This document shows, in pieces, positions 1-8,243 of a stretch of DNA of 42,583 bases (its first letter is position 1; each line of letters starts with the position of its first letter). Made by a program: the position numbers and the translations under genes. Source of the stretch: Bacteroidales bacterium (GTDB lineage Bacteria > Bacteroidota > Bacteroidia > Bacteroidales > UBA1715); NCBI GenBank assembly GCA_024409235.1, contig JAKSUA010000021.1:1-42583 (forward strand), in the 5' to 3' direction. The notes beneath the pieces were generated by a model, which worked only from the letters and a program-made list of their open reading frames with translations, was not told where the DNA came from and searched no databases.

Positions 1-722
1 ACAACTTGAGGATTTGCGTACGTTCTGTATGAACCCAAGAATTTGCTTCTATCGCTATCGTAGCCGGAAACTTTTGCTCCAACAACGCCGATGAAAGAGT
101 GGCGAGCTTGGTCTTTGTTTTGGAAGTTTTCAGGATCTTCTGGCATGTACAAGTTGCTACCGTGATCAACGAAACCGTTCTTGTATGCTGTTTTGATGAT
201 GTATTGAGTGTATTGCAAGTTGTTGCTGTCGTCGTTCATATTCCAGTTTGACGCAAATTCAACATATGTGAATGCTTTCAACTTACGAGCTTTTTTGCCT
301 GTATTTGTAATTTTTACATTCCAAACTTCGAATTCTTGTCCCATAGGAACGAAGTACAACGTTTCTGTCTTAATGTCGCTGTATTCCGATGAAATCTTTG
401 TGTATGCAGAACCATGACGGCATTCACTCTTGTATTGGTCAAGAGGTTTGCCAACTGGTTGCCATGAGCCAGACCAGAAATCTTTGCTTTCACAATCGTG
501 AATGTACAAATAACGACCTGGTTGGTCAAGAGGGACATTGTTGAATTTAATACGAAGGAAACAACCTTGAACAGAAGAACGGAAGAATGAATATCCGCCT
601 GCATTGTTTGTTATGATTGCTCCGTAACGAGTATCACCTAAATAGTTGCTCCAAGAAGTTGGAGTGTCTGGTTTTGTGATGACGTATTCTTTGTGTTCGT
701 CATCAAAATAGCCGTATTGCAT
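1..722 (-). CDS. Cellobiose phosphorylase, GH94 (N-terminal 240 residues, cut by window edge)
   Basis: Reading the minus strand from ATG at 722 gives an open frame to the window edge. It begins MQYGYFDDEHKEYVITKPDT, followed by LGDTRYGAIITNNAGGYSFF, a GRYLYIHD stretch, WSGSWQPVGKPLDQYKSECR and HGSAYTKISSEYSDIKTET. This is the N-terminal beta-sandwich of GH94 cellobiose phosphorylases, which convert cellobiose and phosphate to glucose 1-phosphate and glucose in the cytoplasm. There is no signal peptide, as expected. The catalytic (alpha/alpha)6 barrel lies outside the window, so specificity (cellobiose versus cellodextrin) cannot be confirmed, although the N-terminus is very close in pattern to true cellobiose phosphorylases. 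It is divergent from the polysaccharide operon at 910. Confidence 0.9.
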   Translation of the reverse strand, partial: MQYGYFDDEHKEYVITKPDTPTSWSNYLGDTRYGAIITNNAGGYSFFRSSVQGCFLRIKFNNVPLDQPGRYLYIHDCESKDFWSGSWQPVGKPLDQYKSECRHGSAYTKISSEYSDIKTETLYFVPMGQEFEVWNVKITNTGKKARKLKAFTYVEFASNWNMNDDSNNLQYTQYIIKTAYKNGFVDHGSNLYMPEDPENFQNKDQARHSFIGVVGAKVSGYDSDRSKFLGSYRTYANPQV

Positions 723-756
723 ATTGTAAAGTATTAAGTTTAATTTTTATCGATTT

Positions 757-764
757 CAAAAATA
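757..764 (-). promoter_or_regulatory. Possible -7 element of GH94 gene
   Basis: The minus strand reads TATTTTTG here, matching the Bacteroidota -7 consensus TAnnTTTG about 35 bases upstream of the ATG at 722. No convincing -33 TTG was found at the usual spacing, so the call is weak. Confidence 0.35.
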
Positions 765-827
765 CGAATTTTTATGAATGTAGTATTTGTAAAGAAAATG
801 ATTTTAGTGAATAAAGGTAAATTCACT

Positions 828-856
828 TTGTGATTGGAGGTAAATCAGTATCTTTG
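828..856 (+). promoter_or_regulatory. Promoter of the polysaccharide operon
   Basis: TTG (828-830), an 18-base spacer and TATCTTTG (849-856) match the Bacteroidota primary sigma factor consensus. Transcription would begin near 860-864, giving about 45-50 bases of leader before the flippase ATG at 910. No other promoter of this quality was noticed before the terminator at 15932, and the intervening genes overlap or nearly touch. This suggests one long transcript. Confidence 0.65.
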
Positions 857-909
857 TAAAGTAAATGTGCAGTTGGATGTAAATCTGGATAACAATAGTT
901 TAGGAATCA

Positions 910-2427
910 ATGCCGGCAGATAATAAAAAAGTAGCCAAAAATACACTGTTCTTGTATTTTAGAATGATTTTGATGATGCTTATAAACTTGTATGCATCCA
1001 GGGTTGTTCTAGAACTATTGGGTATTGAGGATTATGGAATCTATAATGTTGTAGGAGGTGTTGTAACAGTTTTTACATTTGTGAGTAATGCTATGATGGC
1101 TGCAACACAACGGTACTTGAATGTGTATATAGAACAGGATGATTTTGATAAGACATGCGAGGTTTTTAGCTCCTGTGTTCTGATTCATTTTGTTGTAGCA
1201 TTGCTGGTAGTAGTATTGGCTGAGGTTTTTGGTTTGTGGTTTATGAACCACAAAATGACAATTTCGGTAGAACGAATGGACGCTGCTTTTGGGACTTTTC
1301 AATGTGCGGTAATTACAACTGCAATAATTGTTTTTTCTCTTCCATATAAAGCAATGATTGTTGCGTTTGAAAAAATGAGTGCTTTTGCGTATGTGTCGAT
1401 TTTAGAGGCGATTCTAAAATTGGCAATATTGTATGTTGTAGCAGTTGTTATTTTTGATAGATTGATAATGTATTCTATTTTGTATGCAATTATAACAGGC
1501 TTAATAACATTAAGTTATATTTTTTATTGTAGAGTCTATTTTAAAGAGTCTAAGTTGAGGTTTAAAGGACTTCAAATGTCGTTGATAAAAGAGTTAGTTG
1601 CATTTTCAGGCTGGAATTTTCTAGGAAATACGGCGAGTGTTTGTTTAACACAGGGGACAAATCTATTGTTAAATGTATTTTTTTGTCCGGCAGTGAATGC
1701 TGCGAAGGGAATTGCAATACAGGTTCAGCATTCGGTAGATCAGTTTTGTACAAACTTTCAAATGGCACAAAATCCGCAGATAGTGAAGTTGTATGCGTCA
1801 AATGAACTGTCTGAAATGCATGGTTTGGTTTTTCGAGCGTCTCGCTTGTCTTTTTATTTGGTGCTTATTTTTGCCGTTCCAATAATTATGAGAGCGGACT
1901 CGATTTTGACAATTTGGTTGGGAAATCCTCCTGAATATACTTCTGTTTTTGTGAAATATACTATGGGGTTTATATTAGTTCAATCGTTAGCAAATCCGTT
2001 ACTTACAAGCAGTTTAGCAACGGGGGATGTGAAAAAAATCATGCTAATAATAGCAACACTATTTTGCTGTATAATTCCTATAGGCTATGTAGCACTGAGT
2101 ATGGGAGCCTCGCCTGTTGCAATCTTTCAAATACAATTAGGTTTATATGTAGTCGCTCATGTGCTAAGAATTTTAATTGTGAGTGAGCAGATACACTTTT
2201 CAAAGATGAGATATTTGAAACAAGTGCTGTTGCCTGTTTTTTACGTCTGTGTGCTTTCTTTTTTCTTAAGTTATTGTATAGAATTGTTATTTTTGAACAC
2301 AATATTTTGGACAATTGTATTTTGTATTGCAAGTTGTTTTTTAACAGGTTTGATAGTTGTTTGTTTAGGATTATCTCAAGAAGAACGTGTAGGTGTTTGG
2401 AAGTTTGTAAAAGGTAAGATAAAATGA
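910..2427 (+). CDS. Wzx-type polysaccharide flippase (MOP superfamily)
   Basis: This 505-residue protein is built almost entirely of hydrophobic helices (about 12-14 membrane segments). The start NKKVAKNTLFLYFRM, then YASRVVLELLGIEDYGIYNV and VFTFVSNAMMAATQRYLN, are characteristic of the oligosaccharide flippases found in Bacteroidota surface-polysaccharide loci. It would move undecaprenyl-linked repeat units across the inner membrane for Wzy to polymerise. It is the first gene of the operon; its stop overlaps the next start (ATGA). The DNA is strikingly AT-rich (14 G+C in the 60 bases 2281-2340), as is common for horizontally exchanged flippase genes. The substrate cannot be read from sequence. 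Confidence 0.85.
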   Translation: MPADNKKVAKNTLFLYFRMILMMLINLYASRVVLELLGIEDYGIYNVVGGVVTVFTFVSNAMMAATQRYLNVYIEQDDFDKTCEVFSSCVLIHFVVALLVVVLAEVFGLWFMNHKMTISVERMDAAFGTFQCAVITTAIIVFSLPYKAMIVAFEKMSAFAYVSILEAILKLAILYVVAVVIFDRLIMYSILYAIITGLITLSYIFYCRVYFKESKLRFKGLQMSLIKELVAFSGWNFLGNTASVCLTQGTNLLLNVFFCPAVNAAKGIAIQVQHSVDQFCTNFQMAQNPQIVKLYASNELSEMHGLVFRASRLSFYLVLIFAVPIIMRADSILTIWLGNPPEYTSVFVKYTMGFILVQSLANPLLTSSLATGDVKKIMLIIATLFCCIIPIGYVALSMGASPVAIFQIQLGLYVVAHVLRILIVSEQIHFSKMRYLKQVLLPVFYVCVLSFFLSYCIELLFLNTIFWTIVFCIASCFLTGLIVVCLGLSQEERVGVWKFVKGKIK

Positions 2428-3230
2428 AGAATATTATAAAACGGGTTTTATTCTCATTGTGCGGATTGTCGGTTTCCAATAGAGTGATTAATATATATAA
2501 AACATTAATCTTCAATTTCCTAGCATTTGGAGTAAAAGGGATTTTTAAAACACCTGTGTATGTGTATAATAACACAAAAATATACCGTGTAGGAACTATT
2601 ATCCTTCATTGTCCTATGGAGCGTGGTATTATACGAATTGGTCAATTGGATTATAAATCTCAGGGTGTAACGAAATTTAAAAATAATGGAACCATTGAAC
2701 TTTGGGGACCGATTAAAATTGAAGGAGCAACTATTGTAGAAAATGACGGTTTAATCGAATTTCATGGTTTTAACAGAATTGCTGATGGTTGTTTGATTGT
2801 AGTTCGTGAAAAGCTTGTTTTGGGTGAGCAGTCCCGTATAGGTTTTCAGTCTTTTATAATGGACAGTGATGACCACTATACAGTCGATGTTATTACAAAA
2901 GAGGTTCATAGAAATAAGAAAGAAATAATTATTGGAAACTACAATTGGATTGCAAGCAGATCCGTAATAAAAAAAGGAGTAAGAACACCAGATTATTTGA
3001 TTGTTGCTTCGGCAAATGCCTTGCTAGTTAAGGATTATAGTGAACTTCCTCCGTATTCAGTTATTGGTGGAAGTCCTGTAAAACTAATAAAAACAGGTGT
3101 CAGACGAGTTTATGAGAAGAAAAATGAGGAGCAAATAGATAATTTTTTTAAAGACATGGAAAATTCTACATTTTTTGTAGAAGAAGATTTAGATTCTTTT
3201 TGCTCTCAGAAAACGTCAGAGGATATTTAA
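2424..3230 (+). CDS. Left-handed beta-helix (hexapeptide) O-acetyltransferase
   Basis: This 268-residue protein has imperfect hexapeptide turns from about residue 65 to 210 (for example IRIGQL, IELWGPIKIEGATI, IEFHGF, LVLGEQSRIGFQ) and ends the helix with NYNWIASRSVIKKGV and PPYSVIGGSPVKLIKTG. That ending is typical of LbetaH acetyltransferases of the WbbJ/maltose O-acetyltransferase type, which use acetyl-CoA to O- or N-acetylate a sugar. A His-containing loop (DSDDHYTVD) sits where the catalytic histidine usually lies. The N-terminal 60 residues contain a hydrophobic stretch that may associate with the membrane. It overlaps the flippase by 4 bases. The acetylated sugar is unknown. Confidence 0.8.
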   Translation: MKNIIKRVLFSLCGLSVSNRVINIYKTLIFNFLAFGVKGIFKTPVYVYNNTKIYRVGTIILHCPMERGIIRIGQLDYKSQGVTKFKNNGTIELWGPIKIEGATIVENDGLIEFHGFNRIADGCLIVVREKLVLGEQSRIGFQSFIMDSDDHYTVDVITKEVHRNKKEIIIGNYNWIASRSVIKKGVRTPDYLIVASANALLVKDYSELPPYSVIGGSPVKLIKTGVRRVYEKKNEEQIDNFFKDMENSTFFVEEDLDSFCSQKTSEDI

Positions 3231-3238
3231 TTTTAGAT

Positions 3239-4453
3239 ATGAAAAACAAAGCAATCAATTTTCTTGAATATATTTTGATTTTTTTGGTCGTGATAGGTTT
3301 TAGTACACCATATCTAGTTTTTCCAATGATTGAAAATATTGTACGTTATGTTCCTTTGTTGATTCTTTTTCTGTTGTGTGTTCTTCGACAGAAATCAATC
3401 AAATTTAATAGTATGTTCTTTCTTTTATTGGTTGGTGCAGTGCCTCCATTAATTAATCTGGAGCAAGGGGCTTTGTATAGTTATGTAAGATTTTATATGT
3501 TGTTTCTTCCGATGGCATATTTGTATCTGAATGCGTATAAGAAAGGATCTAAAGAAATTGCTGCAGAAATCTTTTTTAAGTATTCAAATCTTGTAACGGT
3601 TATAGCTCTATTATCTTTATTTTATTGGTGTTTTGGAACAAACTTAGGACTGATTTCCTCTTCTGGTATGATTCCTTATGAATGGGATGAATCGAAGGAT
3701 TTTATACCAACCTATCATGGATTATACTTTGAAACACAAATGATTAGCTTCTTAGGGTTAGAGATTCATCGTAATTCAGGTATCTTTTGTGAAGCTCCCA
3801 TGTTTAATATGATTTTATGTGTTTCATTGATAGTAGAATTATATATACGGGAAAAGAAATCATCTTTGAAAATTATTTTATTGATTATTACCATCTTGAC
3901 AACATTTAGTACCACTGGTCAAATCATTTTGTTAATCAATCTTTTTGTGACAATCTATTTGAAAATGAATAGTAAATTACGAATATTCCTGTTGCTATTA
4001 ATGCCTTTGGTCATTGTTTCGGTGGCGGTAGTTATGGAGAATGTTATTTCTAGTAAGATGGACATGTCCGCAGGGGAACATTCTGTGAATTCAAGAATAA
4101 ATGATATTGTAGTATGTATAGAAAAAGGTTCGGAACATCCATTTTTTGGAGAATCATTGTTTCATAAACTGGATAAAAACTCAAGTATAAACTATGGGTA
4201 TAGTAATTCAATTTTCACCTTATTTGCTCATGGAGGATTATATACTGTCTCTTTATACTTGTTTGCGTTGTTGATAATACCTCTTTTACATTACCATTTC
4301 ACAAAAAAGAAGCAGTGGATGTTTTTTATGATTTTATTCTTTGGGATATTTGCTTTTACAGGATCGCAGTATAGATATTTAACAATATTGTTTGTTGCGT
4401 GGGGATTAACTAAATATAATAAAAAGGAAGTATGGCTAGGGAAAAGATACTAG
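3239..4453 (+). CDS. Wzy-like O-antigen/capsule polymerase
   Basis: This is a 404-residue polytopic membrane protein with about 10-11 hydrophobic segments and one larger periplasmic loop (about residues 135-180). It contains HRNSGIFCEAP, a variant of the RxxGxFxEP-like motif, and later SVNSRINDIVVCIEKGSEHP followed by FFGESLF, the pattern common in O-antigen polymerase/ligase families. It would join repeat units at the periplasmic face. I chose ATG 3239 over an upstream in-frame codon at 3200 because the former begins directly with a membrane helix and avoids a 31-base overlap with the acetyltransferase. Assignment as polymerase rather than ligase rests on its place next to a flippase. Confidence 0.75.
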   Translation: MKNKAINFLEYILIFLVVIGFSTPYLVFPMIENIVRYVPLLILFLLCVLRQKSIKFNSMFFLLLVGAVPPLINLEQGALYSYVRFYMLFLPMAYLYLNAYKKGSKEIAAEIFFKYSNLVTVIALLSLFYWCFGTNLGLISSSGMIPYEWDESKDFIPTYHGLYFETQMISFLGLEIHRNSGIFCEAPMFNMILCVSLIVELYIREKKSSLKIILLIITILTTFSTTGQIILLINLFVTIYLKMNSKLRIFLLLLMPLVIVSVAVVMENVISSKMDMSAGEHSVNSRINDIVVCIEKGSEHPFFGESLFHKLDKNSSINYGYSNSIFTLFAHGGLYTVSLYLFALLIIPLLHYHFTKKKQWMFFMILFFGIFAFTGSQYRYLTILFVAWGLTKYNKKEVWLGKRY

Positions 4454-5292
4454 TATGTGCGCATAAGCAGTGTGAAATTCCTAAAACGGATTATCTGATG
4501 CCTTTACATGTTGGTAAGGCTTTGACGGAAAAGGAACTAGGTTTTGTTGGTGATAATAGTGGCGATAATATAAGTATAAAGAATAGAAATTATTGTGAGT
4601 TAACAGGTTTATATTGGGGTTGGAAAAATCTGGATGTTGATTATCTTGGTTTGTGTCATTACCGCCGTTATTTTGATTTTAAAGGAAAGAACCCAAAAGA
4701 ATTTTTGGGGAATTATGACATTATTCTACCAAAACTTAATGTATTGACAATGCGTGCATCTGATCAGTTGATGCATTTAACGACGCGAGATGATTTTTAT
4801 ATCATGTTAATGGCATTGTTAAAACTATATCCAGAATATAAGGATACAGTATTGAAGTATTTGTTTAATTCAAATAAATGTTCTCTTTTTAACATGTTAT
4901 TTTGTAAAAAAGAGATTTATGATGATTATTGCAAGTGGTTATTTTCTATTTTTGAGGAAATGGAGAAATGGGTAAAATTGTCATCTTATAGTCGTTTGGC
5001 AAGATTGTATGGATTCTTAAGCGAATACTTATTGCTGATATATTGTAAGCATAACAATTTGCGTATAAAGTATGCATCGGTATGTTCTCCTAATGAGAAA
5101 ATGGAGTTGCATAATACGGAATCTTTTAAGGTTTTATTAAAGGATTTTACCCGTACTTTCGTAAGAAATGCTGCATTCCTTTCGTTGCCGAGAGAAAAGA
5201 AAATTCCTGTCATGGGAACTAATATTGTAGGGTTTATGAATGATGGCATTCCTTATATTGATGAAAATGAAAATATTTTAGATCCAAAATAG
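4432..5292 (+). CDS. DUF4422 family glycosyltransferase
   Basis: This 286-residue protein carries the DUF4422 hallmarks: ILVCAHK at the N-terminus, a middle NRNYCELTGLYWGWKN, and YLGLCHYRRYFDF around residue 75. The family occurs in capsule and LPS clusters and is predicted to be a GT-A-type glycosyltransferase acting at the cytoplasmic face; characterised members include galactopyranosyl/galactofuranosyl-type transferases. There are no membrane segments. The start overlaps the end of the polymerase gene by 22 bases, which is long for this operon, but no better start fits the conserved N-terminus. It is a candidate for using UDP-galactofuranose supplied by the mutase at 12710 (inference only). 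Confidence 0.75.
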   Translation: MAREKILVCAHKQCEIPKTDYLMPLHVGKALTEKELGFVGDNSGDNISIKNRNYCELTGLYWGWKNLDVDYLGLCHYRRYFDFKGKNPKEFLGNYDIILPKLNVLTMRASDQLMHLTTRDDFYIMLMALLKLYPEYKDTVLKYLFNSNKCSLFNMLFCKKEIYDDYCKWLFSIFEEMEKWVKLSSYSRLARLYGFLSEYLLLIYCKHNNLRIKYASVCSPNEKMELHNTESFKVLLKDFTRTFVRNAAFLSLPREKKIPVMGTNIVGFMNDGIPYIDENENILDPK

Positions 5293-5293
5293 T

Positions 5294-6166
5294 ATGAAAA
5301 CACCTAAAATAATAGCTGAAATTGGTTGTAACCATAAAGGCGATATGGATATCGCAAAAGAATTAATAGTTACAGCAGCAACATATTGCAAAGCCGATGT
5401 TGTAAAATTTCAAAAACGTTGCAACAAAGAGTTATTGACTCCTGATGAATATAATGCTCCTCATCCTAATCCAGCAAATTCTTATGGTAGTACATATGGT
5501 GAGCACCGTGAATTTTTGGAATTTGATTTGGATCAGCATCGTCAATTGCAGGCATGGTGTAAGGAATATGAAATTGAGTATTCAACATCGGTCTGGGATG
5601 TTACATCGGCAAAAGAAATCTGCACGCTTCATCCTAGTTTGATAAAGGTACCTTCTGCCTGTAATTTAAACAAGGGATTGTTGGAATATTTATGTGATAA
5701 TTTTGAGGGTGAAATTCATTTGTCATTTGGTATGACGACTAAAGAGGAAGAAGAAAATATCATCTCTTTCTTTGAATCAAAAGGTAGAAACAAAGATTTA
5801 GTTATTTATGATTGTACGTCAGGATATCCTGTGCCATTCGAAGATATTTGTTTGTTAGAATTAGTTCGTCTTAGAAAAGAATATGCAGAACGTGTAAAGG
5901 CTGTTGGTTTTTCTGGTCATCATCTAGGTATTGCTGTTGACTCTGCTGCAGTGGCGTTAGGTGCAGAATGGATAGAACGTCATTACACATTGGATAGAAC
6001 TTGGAAAGGAACCGACCATGCAGCTTCTTTGGAACCTGACGGTGTAAGAAAACTAGCACGTGACTGTCGTGCCGTGGCAAAAGCTCTTACATATAAACAA
6101 AAGGATATTCTAGACATAGAATCAGTTCAACGTAACAAATTGAAAAAGAATCAAGTAAAATGGTAA
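5294..6166 (+). CDS. Nonulosonic acid (phosphate) synthase, NeuB family without SAF domain
   Basis: This 290-residue TIM-barrel protein belongs to the NeuB family, which condenses phosphoenolpyruvate with a six-carbon sugar to make sialic or KDN-type acids. Visible motifs are IIAEIGCNHKGDM at the N-terminus, VKFQKR, STSVWD, LIKVPSACN, LSFGMTT, CTSGYPVPFED, FSGHHLGIAVDSAAVALGA and the C-terminal GTDHAASLEPD. Typical bacterial NeuB is about 340-350 residues because of a C-terminal antifreeze-like SAF domain; this protein stops before it. The next gene carries a phosphatase domain, so the likely product is a 9-phosphate sugar acid, as in the KDN pathway described in Bacteroides thetaiotaomicron. 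Whether the substrate is mannose 6-phosphate or ManNAc 6-phosphate is not settled by the sequence. Confidence 0.85.
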   Translation: MKTPKIIAEIGCNHKGDMDIAKELIVTAATYCKADVVKFQKRCNKELLTPDEYNAPHPNPANSYGSTYGEHREFLEFDLDQHRQLQAWCKEYEIEYSTSVWDVTSAKEICTLHPSLIKVPSACNLNKGLLEYLCDNFEGEIHLSFGMTTKEEEENIISFFESKGRNKDLVIYDCTSGYPVPFEDICLLELVRLRKEYAERVKAVGFSGHHLGIAVDSAAVALGAEWIERHYTLDRTWKGTDHAASLEPDGVRKLARDCRAVAKALTYKQKDILDIESVQRNKLKKNQVKW

Positions 6167-7317
6167 TCGCATTCATTCCCGTTCGTGGTGGTAGCAAGTC
6201 AATACCTCTAAAGAATATTAAACTGTTTTGTGGAAAACCTCTTGTTTGTTGGAACATAGAGGCCTTGGAAAATTGCGATGCAATTGATGAGGTAATTGTT
6301 GCAACGGATTCAGATAAAATTGAGGAAACAGTTGTTGCACAACGCTATAAGAAAACGAAGATATATCGTCGTTCTGCGGAAAATGCATGTGATACGGCAA
6401 GCACAGAAAGTGTGATGCTTGAGTATATAAATTATGCAAAATTGCCGCAGACAGATACTTTTATGTTGGTTCAGGCAACTTCTCCATTGACACAGACAAA
6501 TCATTTTTCTGAAGCCATGGAACTATATAAGAAAGGAGAATTTGATTCTATTCTAACATGTGTGCGTAATTTTAGATTTTTCTGGAATGCTGATGGTACG
6601 TCTATGAATTACGATTATATGAATCGTCCACGTCGTCAGAATTTTTCTGGGATGTTGATGGAAAATGGAGCATTCTATATTAATTCTGTGCATAATATTC
6701 TAAAGAGTGGAAATCGTTTGTCGGGTAAAATTGGTATTTACGAAATGCCAGAATATACAGCAACTGAGATTGACGAACCTGATGATTGGATTATTCTTGA
6801 GAAATTGATGTACAAGCATGTTCTCAATACAAAGCAGAAAAATATTTCTGTTGCAGATATAAAATTGTTTATGACAGATGTAGATGGTACTCTGACAGAT
6901 GCGGGAATGTATTATACTGAAAACGGTGATGAATTAAAAAAATTCAATACTCGTGATGGTATGGGATTACAGTTGTTGCAAAAACAAGGTGTTAAAGTTG
7001 GTATTGTTACTAGTGAGAACACCAAAATGGTGGAACGTCGTGCTGCAAAATTGAAAGTAGATTATCTTCGACAAGGGAAGCGCGATGGTGGTAAACTTGC
7101 TGTAGTTCAGGAAATCTGTGATGAAATGGGAATTACGTTGCAGCAGGTTGCGTATATTGGTGATGATGTAAATTGCAAGGATTTGCTCTCTGCAGTTGGT
7201 CTTGCAGCGTGTCCAGCTGATGCTATGGATGAAATAAAAGCTATACCAAATATAAAGATAATGAGCAAGAAGGGTGGGGAAGGCTGTGTAAGAGAGTTTA
7301 TTGAAAAGATTATTTGA
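6160..7317 (+). CDS. CMP-nonulosonate synthetase fused to HAD 9-phosphate phosphatase
   Basis: This 385-residue protein has two domains. Residues 1-225 are a NeuA-type cytidylyltransferase: FIPVRGGSKSIPLKN (6-19), VATDSD (47-52), QATSPL (105-110) and EIDEPDDW (203-210). Residues 232-385 are a KdsC-like HAD phosphatase without a cap: the nucleophile motif FMTDVDGTLTD (Asp240, Asp242), the VTSEN motif near 283-287, a Lys-rich segment near 307-312, and IGDDVNCKD (333-341). One chain could remove the 9-phosphate and then activate the sugar with CTP. The architecture parallels animal CMP-sialate synthetases, which carry a related HAD domain. The start overlaps the synthase by 7 bases. Confidence 0.88.
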   Translation: MVIAFIPVRGGSKSIPLKNIKLFCGKPLVCWNIEALENCDAIDEVIVATDSDKIEETVVAQRYKKTKIYRRSAENACDTASTESVMLEYINYAKLPQTDTFMLVQATSPLTQTNHFSEAMELYKKGEFDSILTCVRNFRFFWNADGTSMNYDYMNRPRRQNFSGMLMENGAFYINSVHNILKSGNRLSGKIGIYEMPEYTATEIDEPDDWIILEKLMYKHVLNTKQKNISVADIKLFMTDVDGTLTDAGMYYTENGDELKKFNTRDGMGLQLLQKQGVKVGIVTSENTKMVERRAAKLKVDYLRQGKRDGGKLAVVQEICDEMGITLQQVAYIGDDVNCKDLLSAVGLAACPADAMDEIKAIPNIKIMSKKGGEGCVREFIEKII

Positions 7318-7319
7318 TT

Positions 7320-8243
7320 ATGAGTGACATAGAATCTTATCAAAAATGGATGTCATTTAAATCTTATTTCAAGGGGATTCCTTTGATTTCTTCATTTATT
7401 CGATATGTAAAATGGAGATTCTTTTGGCCAGTGTATTCTTTTGCTGTTGGGTTTTGTGCAAAGCATCGTTGTTGGTTAAAGCAAAAGGGTATCTTAAATT
7501 GTGCTGAGAATGATTTAAGATTGCTGCAATTGAGAGACTCTCATAAGGGAGAAACAGCATTTATTATAGGGAATGGCCCAAGTTTGCGTGTTGAGGATTT
7601 AGAGAAACTTTATACGAAAGGGGTATTCTGTTTTGCTTCAAATAGAATAAATGTAATATTTCCAGAAACACAATGGAGACCAAATTGTTATACTGCAATT
7701 GATCCTGATATTTATAGAAACAATGACCAAACTATCCCTAATACATTGCACGAAAATCTGGATTTATATGTTGTGACAAAGCAAATATTTTCAGGTTTTG
7801 AAAAGAACTTCCAGAAACAAGCTAACTGTATGTGGTTCAATATGAAACCAATATCATACTATAGTAAAGTGAATGAGTTTTCTACAAATGCAATGGCTTA
7901 TTTAATGAATGGTTTTAGTGTGACATATTTATCAATGCAGCTTGCGTATTATATGGGATTTAAAAAAGTATATTTGTTGGGTGTAGATTGCGATTATGCA
8001 CGTGTGTTGGACAAAAAAGGAAAGGTGGTTCAAAGTGAGGGAAAACGAAGTTACTTTTCCGATAAATATGACTCTACAAATAAAAATTCTGCGTTTACAG
8101 AAGGTATGATTCAGGCCTATGAGTGTGCCGAAAGATTTGCAAAGGATTCAAAAGGCAGATTCTCAATTTATAATGCGAGTCGTGGAGGAAAACTCAAGGT
8201 TTTTGACAATGTGAATTTTGATGAAGTAATTGAAAATTTATGA
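7320..8243 (+). CDS. DUF115/MptE-like protein, putative nonulosonate transferase
   Basis: This 307-residue soluble protein is centred on AFIIGNGPSLRVEDLEKL (about residues 80-97). Later it has YLSMQLAYYMGFKKVYLLGVD followed by an Asp/Tyr-rich segment, and ends with IYNASRGGKLKVFDNVNF. This is the 6-hydroxymethylpterin diphosphokinase MptE-like fold found in polysaccharide loci. The IxGNGPSL start and the GxKxxYLxGxD block also resemble GT42 sialyltransferases such as Campylobacter Cst (recalled pattern, not aligned). It lies directly after the CMP-sugar synthetase, so transfer of that sugar is the leading hypothesis. ATG 7320 was preferred over TTG 7314, which would overlap the upstream stop. 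Confidence 0.6.
   Translation: MSDIESYQKWMSFKSYFKGIPLISSFIRYVKWRFFWPVYSFAVGFCAKHRCWLKQKGILNCAENDLRLLQLRDSHKGETAFIIGNGPSLRVEDLEKLYTKGVFCFASNRINVIFPETQWRPNCYTAIDPDIYRNNDQTIPNTLHENLDLYVVTKQIFSGFEKNFQKQANCMWFNMKPISYYSKVNEFSTNAMAYLMNGFSVTYLSMQLAYYMGFKKVYLLGVDCDYARVLDKKGKVVQSEGKRSYFSDKYDSTNKNSAFTEGMIQAYECAERFAKDSKGRFSIYNASRGGKLKVFDNVNFDEVIENL

Noticed and set aside
2078..2575. 165-codon open frame on the minus strand
   Set aside because: It spans the junction of two well supported plus-strand genes and has a low-complexity, shadow-like composition.
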